In this document: positions 18,645 to 26,219 of the stretch, piece after piece
How the letters are laid out: every line of letters begins with the position of its first letter
How positions within the stretch are numbered: the stretch's first letter is position 1
Source: Acidobacteriota bacterium
GTDB taxonomy: Bacteria > Acidobacteriota > Terriglobia > UBA7540
Direction of reading: 5' to 3'
DNA: 64,000 nt
Assembly (NCBI GenBank): GCA_021838785.1
Contig: JAKCCV010000009.1
Coordinates: 1 to 64,000 of the forward strand
The notes under the pieces: model-generated
What the model was told of the DNA's origin: nothing
Seen by the model: only the letters and a program-made list of their open reading frames with translations
Databases searched by the model: none
Made by a program: the position numbers and the translations under genes

Positions 18645-20048
18645 TCACCCCACTTTCGCGGCCACCGGCGCGGCGGCCGATTGAGGAAGCGGCACCGTCA
18701 CGCGCACCGTGGTGCCGCGTCCTGGCGCCGATTCGACGGTCAACGTTCCTTTCAAATGCTCGGCCCGCTCGCGCATGGCGATGAGGCCAAGACCTTCGCG
18801 CATGGGGCGCTCGGCCAACCGCCGCGGGTCAAATCCCGAACCGTCGTCGGCAATCTCGATGACCAACTCCTCGCCGGCGGCGCGGAGGAGCACGGCGGCG
18901 CGGGACGCCCGCGCGTGGCGGACGACGTTGTTGAGGGCCTCCTGCACGATGCGGTAGAGGTGAATGGCCTCTTCCGGCGGAAAGCCCGACTCGCGCCCCT
19001 CGGCGCGATAAGTGACGGGGATGCCCGCTTGGCGGGAGAATTGTCGCACAAACCATACGAGCGTCTGCTCCAGGCCAAAATCATCGAGGACGGCAGGGCG
19101 GAACATTTGTGATTGGTCGCGCACCTTTTGCAACGTTTCCTGCACCACGCTCTGGGCCGTCTCCAGGTCCTGCCGCAAAGCGGGGCTCGCGCCCAAGCGC
19201 TCGGCGCGCGTCAGAAGCAGGCCGATGGCGGTCAGGATTTGGCCAAACTCGTCGTGCAGGTCGCGCGCCACTTGGCGCAGGGTCTGCTCCTGCAAGTCAA
19301 TCAATTTCCAGGAGAGTTCCCGCAAGCGCATGGATTGATGGTCAAGCTGCTCCGCCAAGCGCTGCATGCGGCCAAAGGCATGGCGACTGGCTTCGAAAAC
19401 ATAAAGCCCTGTGGCCAAGCTTAGGAGAAACAGCAGGCCAGTGACCAGCAAAATGTCCCTCCGCACGCTGGCATAGACGCGGTTGATGCGCCGCGCGACT
19501 TGCGCCTGGGCCTGGTCGTTCATCACCAGCAGGCGGGTGACGATGGCGGTCAAGGAGGCGCGCTGGTTTTCGAGCGTGGTTTCCACCATGGCGCGGGCCT
19601 GGGCGGAGTGGCCGCTCGCGGCCAGACGAAACACGCGGTCGGCGGTGGCGCTGAGCGCCGCTAAATCGCCGTGCAGGCGGGCGCGCAGGCCGCTCGTGCC
19701 GGTGGCGGAAACGGCATAGCGACCTTCCAACTGAACCGCATTTTCCATGTCATTGCGCAGCCGCGTGAACACCGGCTTCCAATCGCGCAACGGGTAGTTC
19801 CCGTGGCCGAGCGCCATATCACGGATGGAAATCGCCAAAAGGTAAGTGTCGTTATCGAGCCGCTCCAATTGCAGCGACGACTTGCGGTTGCGCTCCACGA
19901 CGTTCGCTTCCACGTTTTCCAGCCACTCAATTTTCCGCGCCGTGTACACGGCAAACACGCCGAAGGTCGAAAGGATGACGCAGAGTCCCAGCCACAGCCG
20001 TCGCGCCGGCGACGGAATCTGGCGAACCGGATCGGTGGGGGGTTTCAT
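18645..20048 (-). CDS. Membrane sensor histidine kinase (HisKA_3 type)
   Basis: About 467 residues. TM1 (18-36) and TM2 (198-218) flank a periplasmic four-helix-like sensor region of about 160 residues (Leu/Ala/Arg-rich, like 4HB/CHASE3 domains). The dimerisation domain has the phospho-accepting His265 in RDLHDEFGQIL, followed by a HATPase with IVQEALNNVVRHA (N box), ADDGSGFDP (G1) and EGLGLIAMRERA (G2). ATG 20048 overlaps the TGA of the upstream ASPIC gene (ATGA), so the two are translationally coupled. It phosphorylates the NarL-type partner downstream. Confidence 0.92.
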   Translation of the reverse strand: MKPPTDPVRQIPSPARRLWLGLCVILSTFGVFAVYTARKIEWLENVEANVVERNRKSSLQLERLDNDTYLLAISIRDMALGHGNYPLRDWKPVFTRLRNDMENAVQLEGRYAVSATGTSGLRARLHGDLAALSATADRVFRLAASGHSAQARAMVETTLENQRASLTAIVTRLLVMNDQAQAQVARRINRVYASVRRDILLVTGLLFLLSLATGLYVFEASRHAFGRMQRLAEQLDHQSMRLRELSWKLIDLQEQTLRQVARDLHDEFGQILTAIGLLLTRAERLGASPALRQDLETAQSVVQETLQKVRDQSQMFRPAVLDDFGLEQTLVWFVRQFSRQAGIPVTYRAEGRESGFPPEEAIHLYRIVQEALNNVVRHARASRAAVLLRAAGEELVIEIADDGSGFDPRRLAERPMREGLGLIAMRERAEHLKGTLTVESAPGRGTTVRVTVPLPQSAAAPVAAKVG

Positions 20049-21796
20049 GGGCAGGGCCTCGGATGCTCCGGATGGTCCGCAATAATGCCTTTGCCTTCCT
20101 GGACCGTGTAGGTGCGACCGGCGACCAGGGCTCCCAGCTCCTGGTGCAATCCGCTCGGCCACTCGATGCGGGCGCGCTCGACGCCGGTGAAATCACCCAG
20201 CCCAAACGTCACGGCATGTTCGGAGGAGGACAGATAGCTCGACCCGCTTTTCACCATCAACCAGCGCATGCCCTGCGGAGTCCAAATGCGCACCACCGCG
20301 CCGATGCCGTCCCGATTTGAACGCACTCCCACGGTGCGAAAGCGAATGCTGTGGTTCTTCTCGCAATCATTGCGGTAAAGATACGCCGGGCCGCCGTTGG
20401 TGGTCATCAGCACGTCGAGCGCCCCGTCGTTATCAAAATCGCCGTAGGCCGCGCCGCGCGCCACCTTGGGCGCGGCAAAGGATTTGCCGACTTCTTTGGC
20501 GATGTCGTGGAAGCGGTCGTGGCCCTCGTTGTGAAACAGGCGCGGCGGCTCGGCGTAAGTAATATCCATGTCCACGCGCGAGATGGTGGAATCAATGTGG
20601 CCGTTGGCCACCAAGAGGTCCAGCAAGCCGTCCAAGTCCACGTCGAAAAAGAAGCAGCCAAAACCCAGCGTGAGCCGGGTGGATTGCCCCACCGCCGAGC
20701 GCGGCGCCTCATCAATAAAAAAGCCGTGTCCCTCGTTGCGGTACAGTCCCACCATCTGGTCGGAGAAGTTGGTGACCACGATACTCGGCAGGCCGGAGTT
20801 GTCAAAGTCGGCAGCGTCGGTGCCCATGCCGGAGCGCGCCACGCCGTCCTCGCTAAACGCCACGCCCGCCTCCACGCCGACCTCGGTGAAGGTGCCGTTA
20901 CCGTTGTTGCGATAGAGCTTGTTCGGTTGCGTGTCGTTGGCGACAAACAGGTCCGGCCAGCCGTCCAGATTGTAATCGAGCATGGTCACGCCGAGCGATT
21001 TGGAGGTGGGATCGTACAGGCCCGCCGGACCGGTCACGTTCTTGAAAGTGCCGTTGCCTTGATTATGAAACAGCCAGCAGGTGGTTCCGGGGTAAGCCTC
21101 CGGCGTGCAGTAGGATTTGGTGCGGCCGTCCAGACTGCAAAAGATATCCGTCGCCGGCGACCACTTGACGTAGTTGCAGACAAACAGGTCCAAATAGCCA
21201 TCGCGGTCATAATCGAACCACAACGCGGAAGTGCTCAGGCTCGAATAGCCGCCCAAGCCGGCCGCCTCTGTCACATCAGTGAACCCACCGTGCCCGTCAT
21301 TGTGAAACAGCCGGTTCTGGCCGTAGGTGGTGACGTAAATATCTTCAAAACCGTCGTTATCGTAGTCGCCCGCCGTCACCCCAATGCCGTAAAGTTCCAC
21401 ATCCAGCCGAGCCTCATGGGTGACGTCGGTAAAGGAGTCGCCACGATTGTTGCGGTAAAGCTTCATGGTGGTGGGCGGCCCCGGATGGCCCGGCCAGTTC
21501 ATGCCGTTGATGAGCAACACATCCAGCCAGCCGTCGCCGTTGTAATCGAAAAAGGCGCAGCCGGGACCCAAGGTTTCCGGCAAGTATTTGGCCCCAAAGG
21601 CCCCGTTGTTGTGAATAAAGTGGATGCCGGTCGGTTGCGTGACGTCCTTCAGATGGAGCGAGAGCTTCTGCCACGAGTATCGGGTGGCGGCTCGGCGGCC
21701 GGCATCGCTCAGGCGAAGATAGTGGTGGAGGATCTCCGCTCCCGCGCCGACCGCGCCGACTCCCGCCAAACCCTTGAGAACGTCTCTTCGTTTCAC
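20045..21796 (-). CDS. ASPIC/UnbV and VCBS (FG-GAP) repeat protein, exported
   Basis: The 583-residue product starts (GTG) with a twin-arginine-like export signal (MKRRDVLKGLAGVGAVGAGA). It has many calcium-binding FG-GAP/VCBS repeats with D-x-D/N-x-D-G (DYNGDGWLDVLL, DYDNDGFEDIYV, DYDRDGYLDLFV, DYNLDGWPDLFV, DVDLDGLLDLLV, DFDNDGALDVLM), forming a propeller, and a C-terminal ASPIC/UnbV domain (SYLSSSEHAVTFGLGD, then IEWPSG). It is CRTAC1-like; function unknown. Its stop overlaps the kinase start, suggesting that the exported protein works with the sensor. The 564-residue frame opposite is a shadow. Confidence 0.9.
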   Translation of the reverse strand: MKRRDVLKGLAGVGAVGAGAEILHHYLRLSDAGRRAATRYSWQKLSLHLKDVTQPTGIHFIHNNGAFGAKYLPETLGPGCAFFDYNGDGWLDVLLINGMNWPGHPGPPTTMKLYRNNRGDSFTDVTHEARLDVELYGIGVTAGDYDNDGFEDIYVTTYGQNRLFHNDGHGGFTDVTEAAGLGGYSSLSTSALWFDYDRDGYLDLFVCNYVKWSPATDIFCSLDGRTKSYCTPEAYPGTTCWLFHNQGNGTFKNVTGPAGLYDPTSKSLGVTMLDYNLDGWPDLFVANDTQPNKLYRNNGNGTFTEVGVEAGVAFSEDGVARSGMGTDAADFDNSGLPSIVVTNFSDQMVGLYRNEGHGFFIDEAPRSAVGQSTRLTLGFGCFFFDVDLDGLLDLLVANGHIDSTISRVDMDITYAEPPRLFHNEGHDRFHDIAKEVGKSFAAPKVARGAAYGDFDNDGALDVLMTTNGGPAYLYRNDCEKNHSIRFRTVGVRSNRDGIGAVVRIWTPQGMRWLMVKSGSSYLSSSEHAVTFGLGDFTGVERARIEWPSGLHQELGALVAGRTYTVQEGKGIIADHPEHPRPCP

Positions 21797-21808
21797 CGCT
21801 CGATTTCC

Positions 21809-21837
21809 ACGGTAGCGCAGGAGTCGCGCCGCGTCAA
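21809..21837 (-). promoter_or_regulatory. Promoter of the ASPIC-kinase-regulator operon
   Basis: On the minus strand TTGACG (21837-21832), 17 nt, TACCGT (21814-21809). Initiation would be about 6 nt before the GTG start at 21796, so the message is nearly leaderless. Confidence 0.55.
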
Positions 21838-21889
21838 CCCAGACGAGCGCGGCGGCGGCGCGGCCATCGGCGGCTCGCCGGACTTTCCT

Positions 21890-21918
21890 TTGACTAACGG
21901 CTCCAAGACTTTTATATT
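21890..21918 (+). promoter_or_regulatory. Promoter of the glycosyltransferase gene
   Basis: TTGACT (21890-21895), 17 nt, TATATT (21913-21918). The expected start of transcription (about 21925) is only some 3 nt before the GTG start codon. Confidence 0.65.
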
Positions 21919-21927
21919 CAGGGCGGA

Positions 21928-22680
21928 GTGGCCGAAACCTATCTCAGCATCGTGGTGCCCGCTTATAATGAGGCCGAGCGCATTCCCCGCTCGCTCGACG
22001 CCATCTGCCGCTACGCTCAATCGAAGCCTCTACCGGTGGAGGTGATTCTGGTGGATGACGGTTCTACCGACGCCACGCCCGTCATCTTGGGCGATTACGC
22101 GCGCCGTTACCCTTTTATTTCCGTCTTGCGGCACCAGCCGAACCGCGGAAAAGGTTACTCCGTCCGAGAAGGGGTGCTGGCAGCACAGGGGGAGTTTGTA
22201 GCCTTTGCGGATGCCGACCTTTCAGCCCCAGTGGAAGAATTGGACAAGCTGCTGGCCGCGCTCGAGGCTTCTGGCGCCGACGCGGCCATCGGCTCGCGGG
22301 CGCTCGACCGCAGCCTGATTGGCGTCCGCCAGCCCTGGCTCCGCCGCGCGGCCGGACGCGCTTTCAACCTGATGGTCCGCGCGTTGACCGGCCTCAAGCT
22401 CAGTGACACTCAATGCGGGTTGAAGCTCTTTCGCCGCGCCACCACTCGGCGCGCCTTCGAGTTGCAACGCGTCGAAGGCTTTGGTTTTGACCCGGAACTG
22501 CTCTTCTTGATTGCCCGATTCGGCGGTTCAATTGTGGAAACCCCGGTGCGTTGGAACGACCATCCGGCAACCAAAATCCGCCTGTGGCGCGACGCCTCGC
22601 ACATGTTCCTGGACTTGATTGGCCTCCGCTGGCGCGCCCTGACCGGCGCTTATTCCCCTGAACGGTCGCCCGCCCCTTAG
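21928..22680 (+). CDS. Family 2 glycosyltransferase (dolichyl/polyprenyl-phosphate hexose synthase-like)
   Basis: The 250-residue protein has the GT-A fold of family 2: SIVVPAYNEAERIPRSL at the start, VILVDDGSTDAT, NRGKGYSVREG, the metal-binding FADADLSAP, and TQCGLKLFRR. These resemble ALG5/DPM1-like enzymes, which move a hexose from a nucleotide sugar to a polyprenyl phosphate. There is no C-terminal membrane anchor, so it should be cytoplasmic or peripheral. The start is GTG, close behind a good promoter; a GGCGGAG lies just before it. It is divergent from the ASPIC operon. Confidence 0.88.
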   Translation: MAETYLSIVVPAYNEAERIPRSLDAICRYAQSKPLPVEVILVDDGSTDATPVILGDYARRYPFISVLRHQPNRGKGYSVREGVLAAQGEFVAFADADLSAPVEELDKLLAALEASGADAAIGSRALDRSLIGVRQPWLRRAAGRAFNLMVRALTGLKLSDTQCGLKLFRRATTRRAFELQRVEGFGFDPELLFLIARFGGSIVETPVRWNDHPATKIRLWRDASHMFLDLIGLRWRALTGAYSPERSPAP

Positions 22681-22817
22681 CGCCGTGCTTCGAGCGGTCA
22701 AGTCCGAGCCTCCCGAGCCCGCTTCCCGCCGCCTCATGTTTTGGAGCCGGTCCACTATCGCTCGGCGGCGTTCCACGGATTCGCCCCCCCGGAAGAAAAA
22801 AATCTTGACGAATTTTC

Positions 22818-22847
22818 TTGACTCCGGCGGCTCCACAATTTTAATAT
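22818..22847 (+). promoter_or_regulatory. Promoter of the small structured transcript
   Basis: TTGACT (22818-22823) is followed by TTTAAT (22840-22845, 16-nt spacer) or TAATAT (22842-22847, 18-nt spacer). Initiation is expected near 22853, seven nucleotides before the 16S-complementary stretch. Confidence 0.6.
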
Positions 22848-22858
22848 CGCGGCAACGC

Positions 22859-22875
22859 TAGAAAGGAGGTGATCC
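22859..22875 (+). promoter_or_regulatory. Extreme Shine-Dalgarno: 17 nt complementary to the 16S rRNA 3' end
   Basis: TAGAAAGGAGGTGATCC is the exact complement of the conserved 16S end GGATCACCTCCTTTCTA. The AGGAGG core (22864-22869) is six nucleotides before ATG 22876. Ordinary sites in this window pair over 4-7 nt only. Confidence 0.75.
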
Positions 22876-22917
22876 ATGTCAGACGGAAGTAATCTTAGCG
22901 AGGGTGCTGAGGCTTAG
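22876..22917 (+). CDS. 13-residue small ORF behind the extreme ribosome-binding site
   Basis: ATG at 22876 to TAG at 22915-22917 encodes MSDGSNLSEGAEA, an acidic peptide without Cys, Trp or hydrophobic segment. Position relative to the strong ribosome site is ideal. It could be a tiny functional peptide, a leader peptide, or incidental. The downstream terminator ends the transcript without another gene. Conservation across related genomes would decide; not tested. Confidence 0.4.
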   Translation: MSDGSNLSEGAEA

Positions 22918-23021
22918 GCGCTCGCACGCGCTGGGAAGTATCCCCTCTCTCTAGCGAGGAGAGGGAAGGAAGTGGCGCTGGCTGGCGCCGACCCCTGAAC
23001 TTGGGGGAAAGCCAATCCCAA

Positions 23022-23531
23022 TCAGTATCCGGCCCCTGGCCTTTGCGGTCGGCGCAAAGCCAGGGGCTTTTTGTTGATGACAGGCCCGGCGCGCCGAGGG
23101 CGGGCTTTGTGAAAAAACGCCCGACCTTCCTCAATCACCCGGAGTGCTTTGGGGCTGAGGCGGTAACGCGGTAAATCCTGCGGTCGCACCCAGCGTGCCT
23201 CGCGCACATCGCTCGCCGGGCGCAGCCTTCCGCCTCGCTTGCGACATGCGTAATCCACAATGACGTAATGGTAGCGGACACGACCCTTGCGGCGGACAAT
23301 CCGGTCGAAAACTTCCAGGACGGCGACTGGCTGAATCTCCAACCCCGTCTCCTCGCGCAACTCGCGGCGCACCGCCGCGCCAAGGCTTTCACCCAGCTCC
23401 ACCACCCCGCCCGGGATGGACCATTCCCCTTTCATCGGCTCGCGCCCGCGCCGAATCAACAGCACGCGCCCGCGATCCACTACCACGCCGCCTACACCCA
23501 CAATTGGCCGAGCGGGATATTCGCGCTTCAT
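23022..23531 (-). CDS. NUDIX hydrolase
   Basis: About 169 residues. The Nudix box is intact: GGVVELGESLGAAVRRELREETGLEI (GX5EX7REUXEEXGU), and the N-terminal core reads VGVGGVVVDRGRVLLIRRG. It resembles ADP-ribose pyrophosphatase and MutT-like members; the substrate is not predictable. ATG 23531 has GAGGAA upstream; the longer frame (to 23624) has no support. The last 15 codons run opposite the terminator hairpin of the small transcript (23032-23072), so the C-terminal tail KKPLALRRPQRPG is shaped by that hairpin. Confidence 0.9.
   Translation of the reverse strand: MKREYPARPIVGVGGVVVDRGRVLLIRRGREPMKGEWSIPGGVVELGESLGAAVRRELREETGLEIQPVAVLEVFDRIVRRKGRVRYHYVIVDYACRKRGGRLRPASDVREARWVRPQDLPRYRLSPKALRVIEEGRAFFHKARPRRAGPVINKKPLALRRPQRPGAGY
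23032..23072 (+). terminator. Rho-independent terminator of the small transcript
   Basis: Stem GCCCCTGGC-c-TTTGC (23032-23046) pairs with GCAAAGCCAGGGGC (23054-23067) around a 7-nt loop, with one bulged C, and five T follow (23068-23072). It is the best intrinsic terminator in the window and lies inside the 3' end of the NUDIX gene on the other strand. Confidence 0.88.
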
Positions 23532-23761
23532 CGGGCTTCCTCGGTTTTGCCGCGGCGCGCGCCACGCCCTCCGAGCGGCGAGGCGTCGAGCGCTGATTGA
23601 CTGCCCCGTCTCCGGCCCGCGCACGCCTGACCGCCGACGGCTTCCGCAATGCTCATTTTTCCGCCTCCGGGCACATCCTGAGTGGGCGGATTATATACCG
23701 CTTGGACGGCCGGCGGCTGAAGTTTGAACGAAAACGACCGCTTCTCGCGGGAGAAAACGCA

Positions 23762-23790
23762 TTGAGGGCGGCGGGGGATTATCCTAGAAT
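23762..23790 (+). promoter_or_regulatory. Promoter of the CDF exporter gene
   Basis: TTGAGG (23762-23767), 17 nt, TAGAAT (23785-23790); transcription would start some 12 nt before ATG 23809. Confidence 0.6.
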
Positions 23791-23808
23791 GGCAGCGGAG
23801 ATTGGCGG

Positions 23809-24726
23809 ATGCACTCTCATTCCTCCTCCAACGGAAGTTGGGTCATTCGGGCGGCGCTTGGGGCGACGCTTCTCCTAGTGGTCACCGAGTTCGTTGCGGG
23901 CACGCTGGGCCACAGCTTGGCGCTGGTGGGCGATGCTTGGCACAACCTGGCCGACGTGCCCGCCCTGGTTTTTTCGGCCATTGCGCTCTACCTTGAAAAA
24001 AAGCCGCCCAACGAGCGCCGCACCTACGGCTACCAACGCGCCGGCGTGCTGACGGGATTTGTGAATTCGTTGCTGTTGGTGGCGGTGGCGGTGTATCTGT
24101 GCGTGGAGGGTTACGAGCGGATTGCGCATCCGCAGCCCGTGGCTTCGGGCATGATGCTAGTCGTGGGCGCCGTGGCGCTAGCCATTAACGGCGGCGTTTC
24201 GCTCGGCTTGGCACGGCAGCAAAGTGATTTGAACCTGCGCGCCGTCTTCCTTCATTACGTTGGCGATGCGCTTTCCGACCTCGGCATCATGGCGGGCGGG
24301 GCGCTCATCCGGCTGACCGGCCAGCGCCTTTTCGATCCCATCCTGGCATTTCTGATTGCCGGGATGATTGTTTGGGGCGCCGTCGGCGTCATCGTCGAAA
24401 GCGGCAATATTCTCCTGGAAGGCTTGCCGGGCGGCATGGATTTGGAGCAGGTAGCACGCGCCATGCTCAATGTGCCGGGCGTGCGCGAAGTACACGACGT
24501 TCACATTTGGAGCCTCAGCTCGAACTCTCACGCGCTCTCCTGCCACATCCATATTCTCGACATGCCCACCTCGGAAACCGAACGCATTGCGCATCGGATT
24601 CGTCAGGTCTTGGCGAGCGAGTTCGGCATCACCCACACGACCCTCCAGTTCGAGCATACCCACGAGCCGGGGACATTCCACGCCTATATGCCCGAACCCG
24701 CGAAGAAATCCGCGTCGCGACGGTAG
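23809..24726 (+). CDS. Cation diffusion facilitator (CDF, CzcD-like) metal exporter
   Basis: The 305-residue protein has six predicted membrane helices and the CDF metal site: GHSLALVGDAWHNLADV in TM2 and HYVGDALSDLG in TM5, giving His/Asp ligands as in Zn(II)/Co(II) exporters (H-x3-D and the D-x3-D/H pattern). A His/Ser-rich N-terminus (MHSHSSS) and a cytoplasmic C-terminal ferredoxin-like domain (LNVPGVREVHDVHIWSL, then HTTLQFEH) complete the family plan. It exchanges divalent metal for protons across the inner membrane. It converges with DUF3108 (20-nt gap). Confidence 0.92.
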   Translation: MHSHSSSNGSWVIRAALGATLLLVVTEFVAGTLGHSLALVGDAWHNLADVPALVFSAIALYLEKKPPNERRTYGYQRAGVLTGFVNSLLLVAVAVYLCVEGYERIAHPQPVASGMMLVVGAVALAINGGVSLGLARQQSDLNLRAVFLHYVGDALSDLGIMAGGALIRLTGQRLFDPILAFLIAGMIVWGAVGVIVESGNILLEGLPGGMDLEQVARAMLNVPGVREVHDVHIWSLSSNSHALSCHIHILDMPTSETERIAHRIRQVLASEFGITHTTLQFEHTHEPGTFHAYMPEPAKKSASRR

Positions 24727-24746
24727 AACGGCCGGTCCGCACCGAG

Positions 24747-25625
24747 TTAGGGCTGACCGGGCCGCTTTCGGGCCGCGCGACGGGGTGGCGTTTTTTCAGT
24801 GGAACCAGGCGCGCCAGGCTTCTGAGTTTGAGGGAAGCCAGCCGTGCCCGGCGTATAGGCGCTCAACGTGCCCGTGATAGCCCCGACGGAGATGGTGGCT
24901 CGGATTCGCAACGGCAGATGCCGCGGATCTTGGCTCAACCATATGACCATATGTCCCTTGCGCTTGTAGAGGTCGCCAAAAACCGTCGGCTCGACGCGAA
25001 ACGCCTGGAAGGTGCCGAGCGGCGTGGTTACCGGCTCGATGCCTTGGACGTTGGCGGTGACCAGCTTGGTTTTGGAGCCGTCGTTAATCGCGAGCTGAAT
25101 CTTTTTCCCCACTTGCAGCGGTTGGGCGCGCAGATAGTAAAAGGCGGAGACGACATCTTCCACGCAAGCGGGGATGGCCTCGGCTTTGTGCGACACCGGG
25201 TCTTGCGGGTTATTGAGGTTGCGCTCACGAAGCAGCGCCAGGTGGCGCGAGGCATCAAAAACAATGTGAGTGATTTTGTGGCGGCGACCTTCATTGATGG
25301 TCTTGGAGATGCGCTGGGAGCAGAGGGTGCGAGCATTGAACACCGAGCGATAAACATCCTGCACCTTGTAAAGCAGAGAAACGAAACCGGTAGAAACCGC
25401 CGTTGCCTGGACAACAAAGTTTTGAGGCGATTGCGGCTCCCCCTGCTCGACTTTTGCCACCACTTGCCCGGCAGGGAAGATGGACCAGGTCACGTTGTAG
25501 GTGAGTGTTTCTCCGCGGGCAAAGGGAAACGGAGCCGGAGACCCGAGCGAGAGGGCCGATGGAATCGCCAGCGCCAGCCACAGGGCCGCCGTCGCCCCCA
25601 GGGCGAAGGGAACCATTCGCTTCAT
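24747..25625 (-). CDS. DUF3108 domain protein, exported
   Basis: About 292 residues, with a signal peptide (MKRMVPFALGATAALW then LALAIPSALS) and the DUF3108 pattern GETLTYNVTWSIFPAGQV, followed by the strands and the closing FRVEPTVFGDLYKRKGHMVIWLSQDPRHLPLRI. A Pro/Arg/Lys-rich tail closes the protein. DUF3108 proteins are beta-rich envelope proteins; function unsettled, several lie near LPS or cell-wall genes. It follows the ICMT gene on the same strand with a gap of about 48 nt, so it may be the last gene of the LPS operon. An alternative ATG at 25649 would add eight residues. Confidence 0.8.
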   Translation of the reverse strand: MKRMVPFALGATAALWLALAIPSALSLGSPAPFPFARGETLTYNVTWSIFPAGQVVAKVEQGEPQSPQNFVVQATAVSTGFVSLLYKVQDVYRSVFNARTLCSQRISKTINEGRRHKITHIVFDASRHLALLRERNLNNPQDPVSHKAEAIPACVEDVVSAFYYLRAQPLQVGKKIQLAINDGSKTKLVTANVQGIEPVTTPLGTFQAFRVEPTVFGDLYKRKGHMVIWLSQDPRHLPLRIRATISVGAITGTLSAYTPGTAGFPQTQKPGAPGSTEKTPPRRAARKRPGQP

Positions 25626-25673
25626 AATTGACTCGATGCGCCCGGTCATCTTCAGGCTGTCCCAGATTTCAAT

Positions 25674-26219
25674 TTAGCGCAGCTTCATCTTAATCGCCAA
25701 AAACAATAACGCCCCCAGGTATCCCAGGGCTGCCTCGTATTCACGGTTCTTCACATAGCGAGACCAACGGAAGCGCTCAGCTTCCGACTGCCGGCGACGG
25801 CTGGCCGGCAACCACAGAGGCACGCGCGCGGCATATTCCTGATACACGCTCCCAAAACGGCGTTGGAGGTCTCCCGCCTCGCGACGCATCACAGGAACGT
25901 AAACCCCCACGAAAAATAGGAGGAAAACAATCCCTAGCAACCAGGTTCGCCCGGCGAGAATCATGCCAATGCCAATGAAGAAGCTGCCCAAGTAAAGAGG
26001 GTTGCGGCAATAGGCATAAGGCCCCGCGACCGCCAAGCGCACGTTCTTTTCAAGATAGCCGGAGGCGTAGGCGCGCCAGGCAAGACCGGCGAGCGAGATG
26101 AAGGCTCCTACGGCCAGGTAGCCCGGCGTCGGCTGAGCAAAAATCATATAGAGCACGCCGAGTCCCAGCCCCAAGGGGACGCGCCAGCGCGCCAACCGCG
26201 CGTGGTCAGCCTCATCCAT
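25674..26219 (-). CDS. Isoprenylcysteine/phospholipid-type methyltransferase (ICMT family), membrane
   Basis: The 181-residue protein has four or five hydrophobic helices and the ICMT/PEMT signature: GPYAYCRNPLYLGSFFIGIG (SAM-binding), then RREAGDLQRRFGSVYQEYAARVP with the EEx-like E-x-x-L and Y-x-x-Y motifs. It would methylate a lipid or membrane-bound acceptor using S-adenosylmethionine. The start overlaps the end of waaC by 8 nt, so translation is coupled. Its place in the LPS operon hints at an envelope lipid acceptor; this is inference. Confidence 0.85.
   Translation of the reverse strand: MDEADHARLARWRVPLGLGLGVLYMIFAQPTPGYLAVGAFISLAGLAWRAYASGYLEKNVRLAVAGPYAYCRNPLYLGSFFIGIGMILAGRTWLLGIVFLLFFVGVYVPVMRREAGDLQRRFGSVYQEYAARVPLWLPASRRRQSEAERFRWSRYVKNREYEAALGYLGALLFLAIKMKLR

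Larger units (their letters stand above)
22853..23072 (+). ncRNA. Structured short transcript with terminator; candidate regulatory RNA or small mRNA
   Basis: Bounded by a promoter (22818-22847) and a strong intrinsic terminator (23032-23072). In between lie a 17-nt stretch complementary to the 16S rRNA 3' end (22859-22875), a 13-codon ORF, and hairpins CCCTCTC/GAGAGGG (22943-22965), GGCGC/GCGCC (22974-22989) and CCCC/GGGG (22992-23006). No tRNA or rRNA match is apparent. It does not resemble a riboswitch I can name, and no gene follows on this strand before the terminator. It could be a small RNA, or a message for the 13-residue peptide. No Rfam search was possible. Confidence 0.6.

Noticed and set aside
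17910-19112. 400-residue plus-strand frame opposite the response regulator and kinase
   Set aside because: Spans two well-supported genes on the other strand; no recognisable sequence.
20351-22045. 564-residue plus-strand frame opposite the ASPIC/UnbV gene
   Set aside because: Produced by the repetitive Asp-Gly codons of the real gene; no domains and no ribosome site.
22860-22880. Fragment of a 16S rRNA gene on the opposite strand
   Set aside because: Only the terminal 17 nt match the 16S end; no further rRNA sequence follows, and position before an ATG favours a ribosome site.
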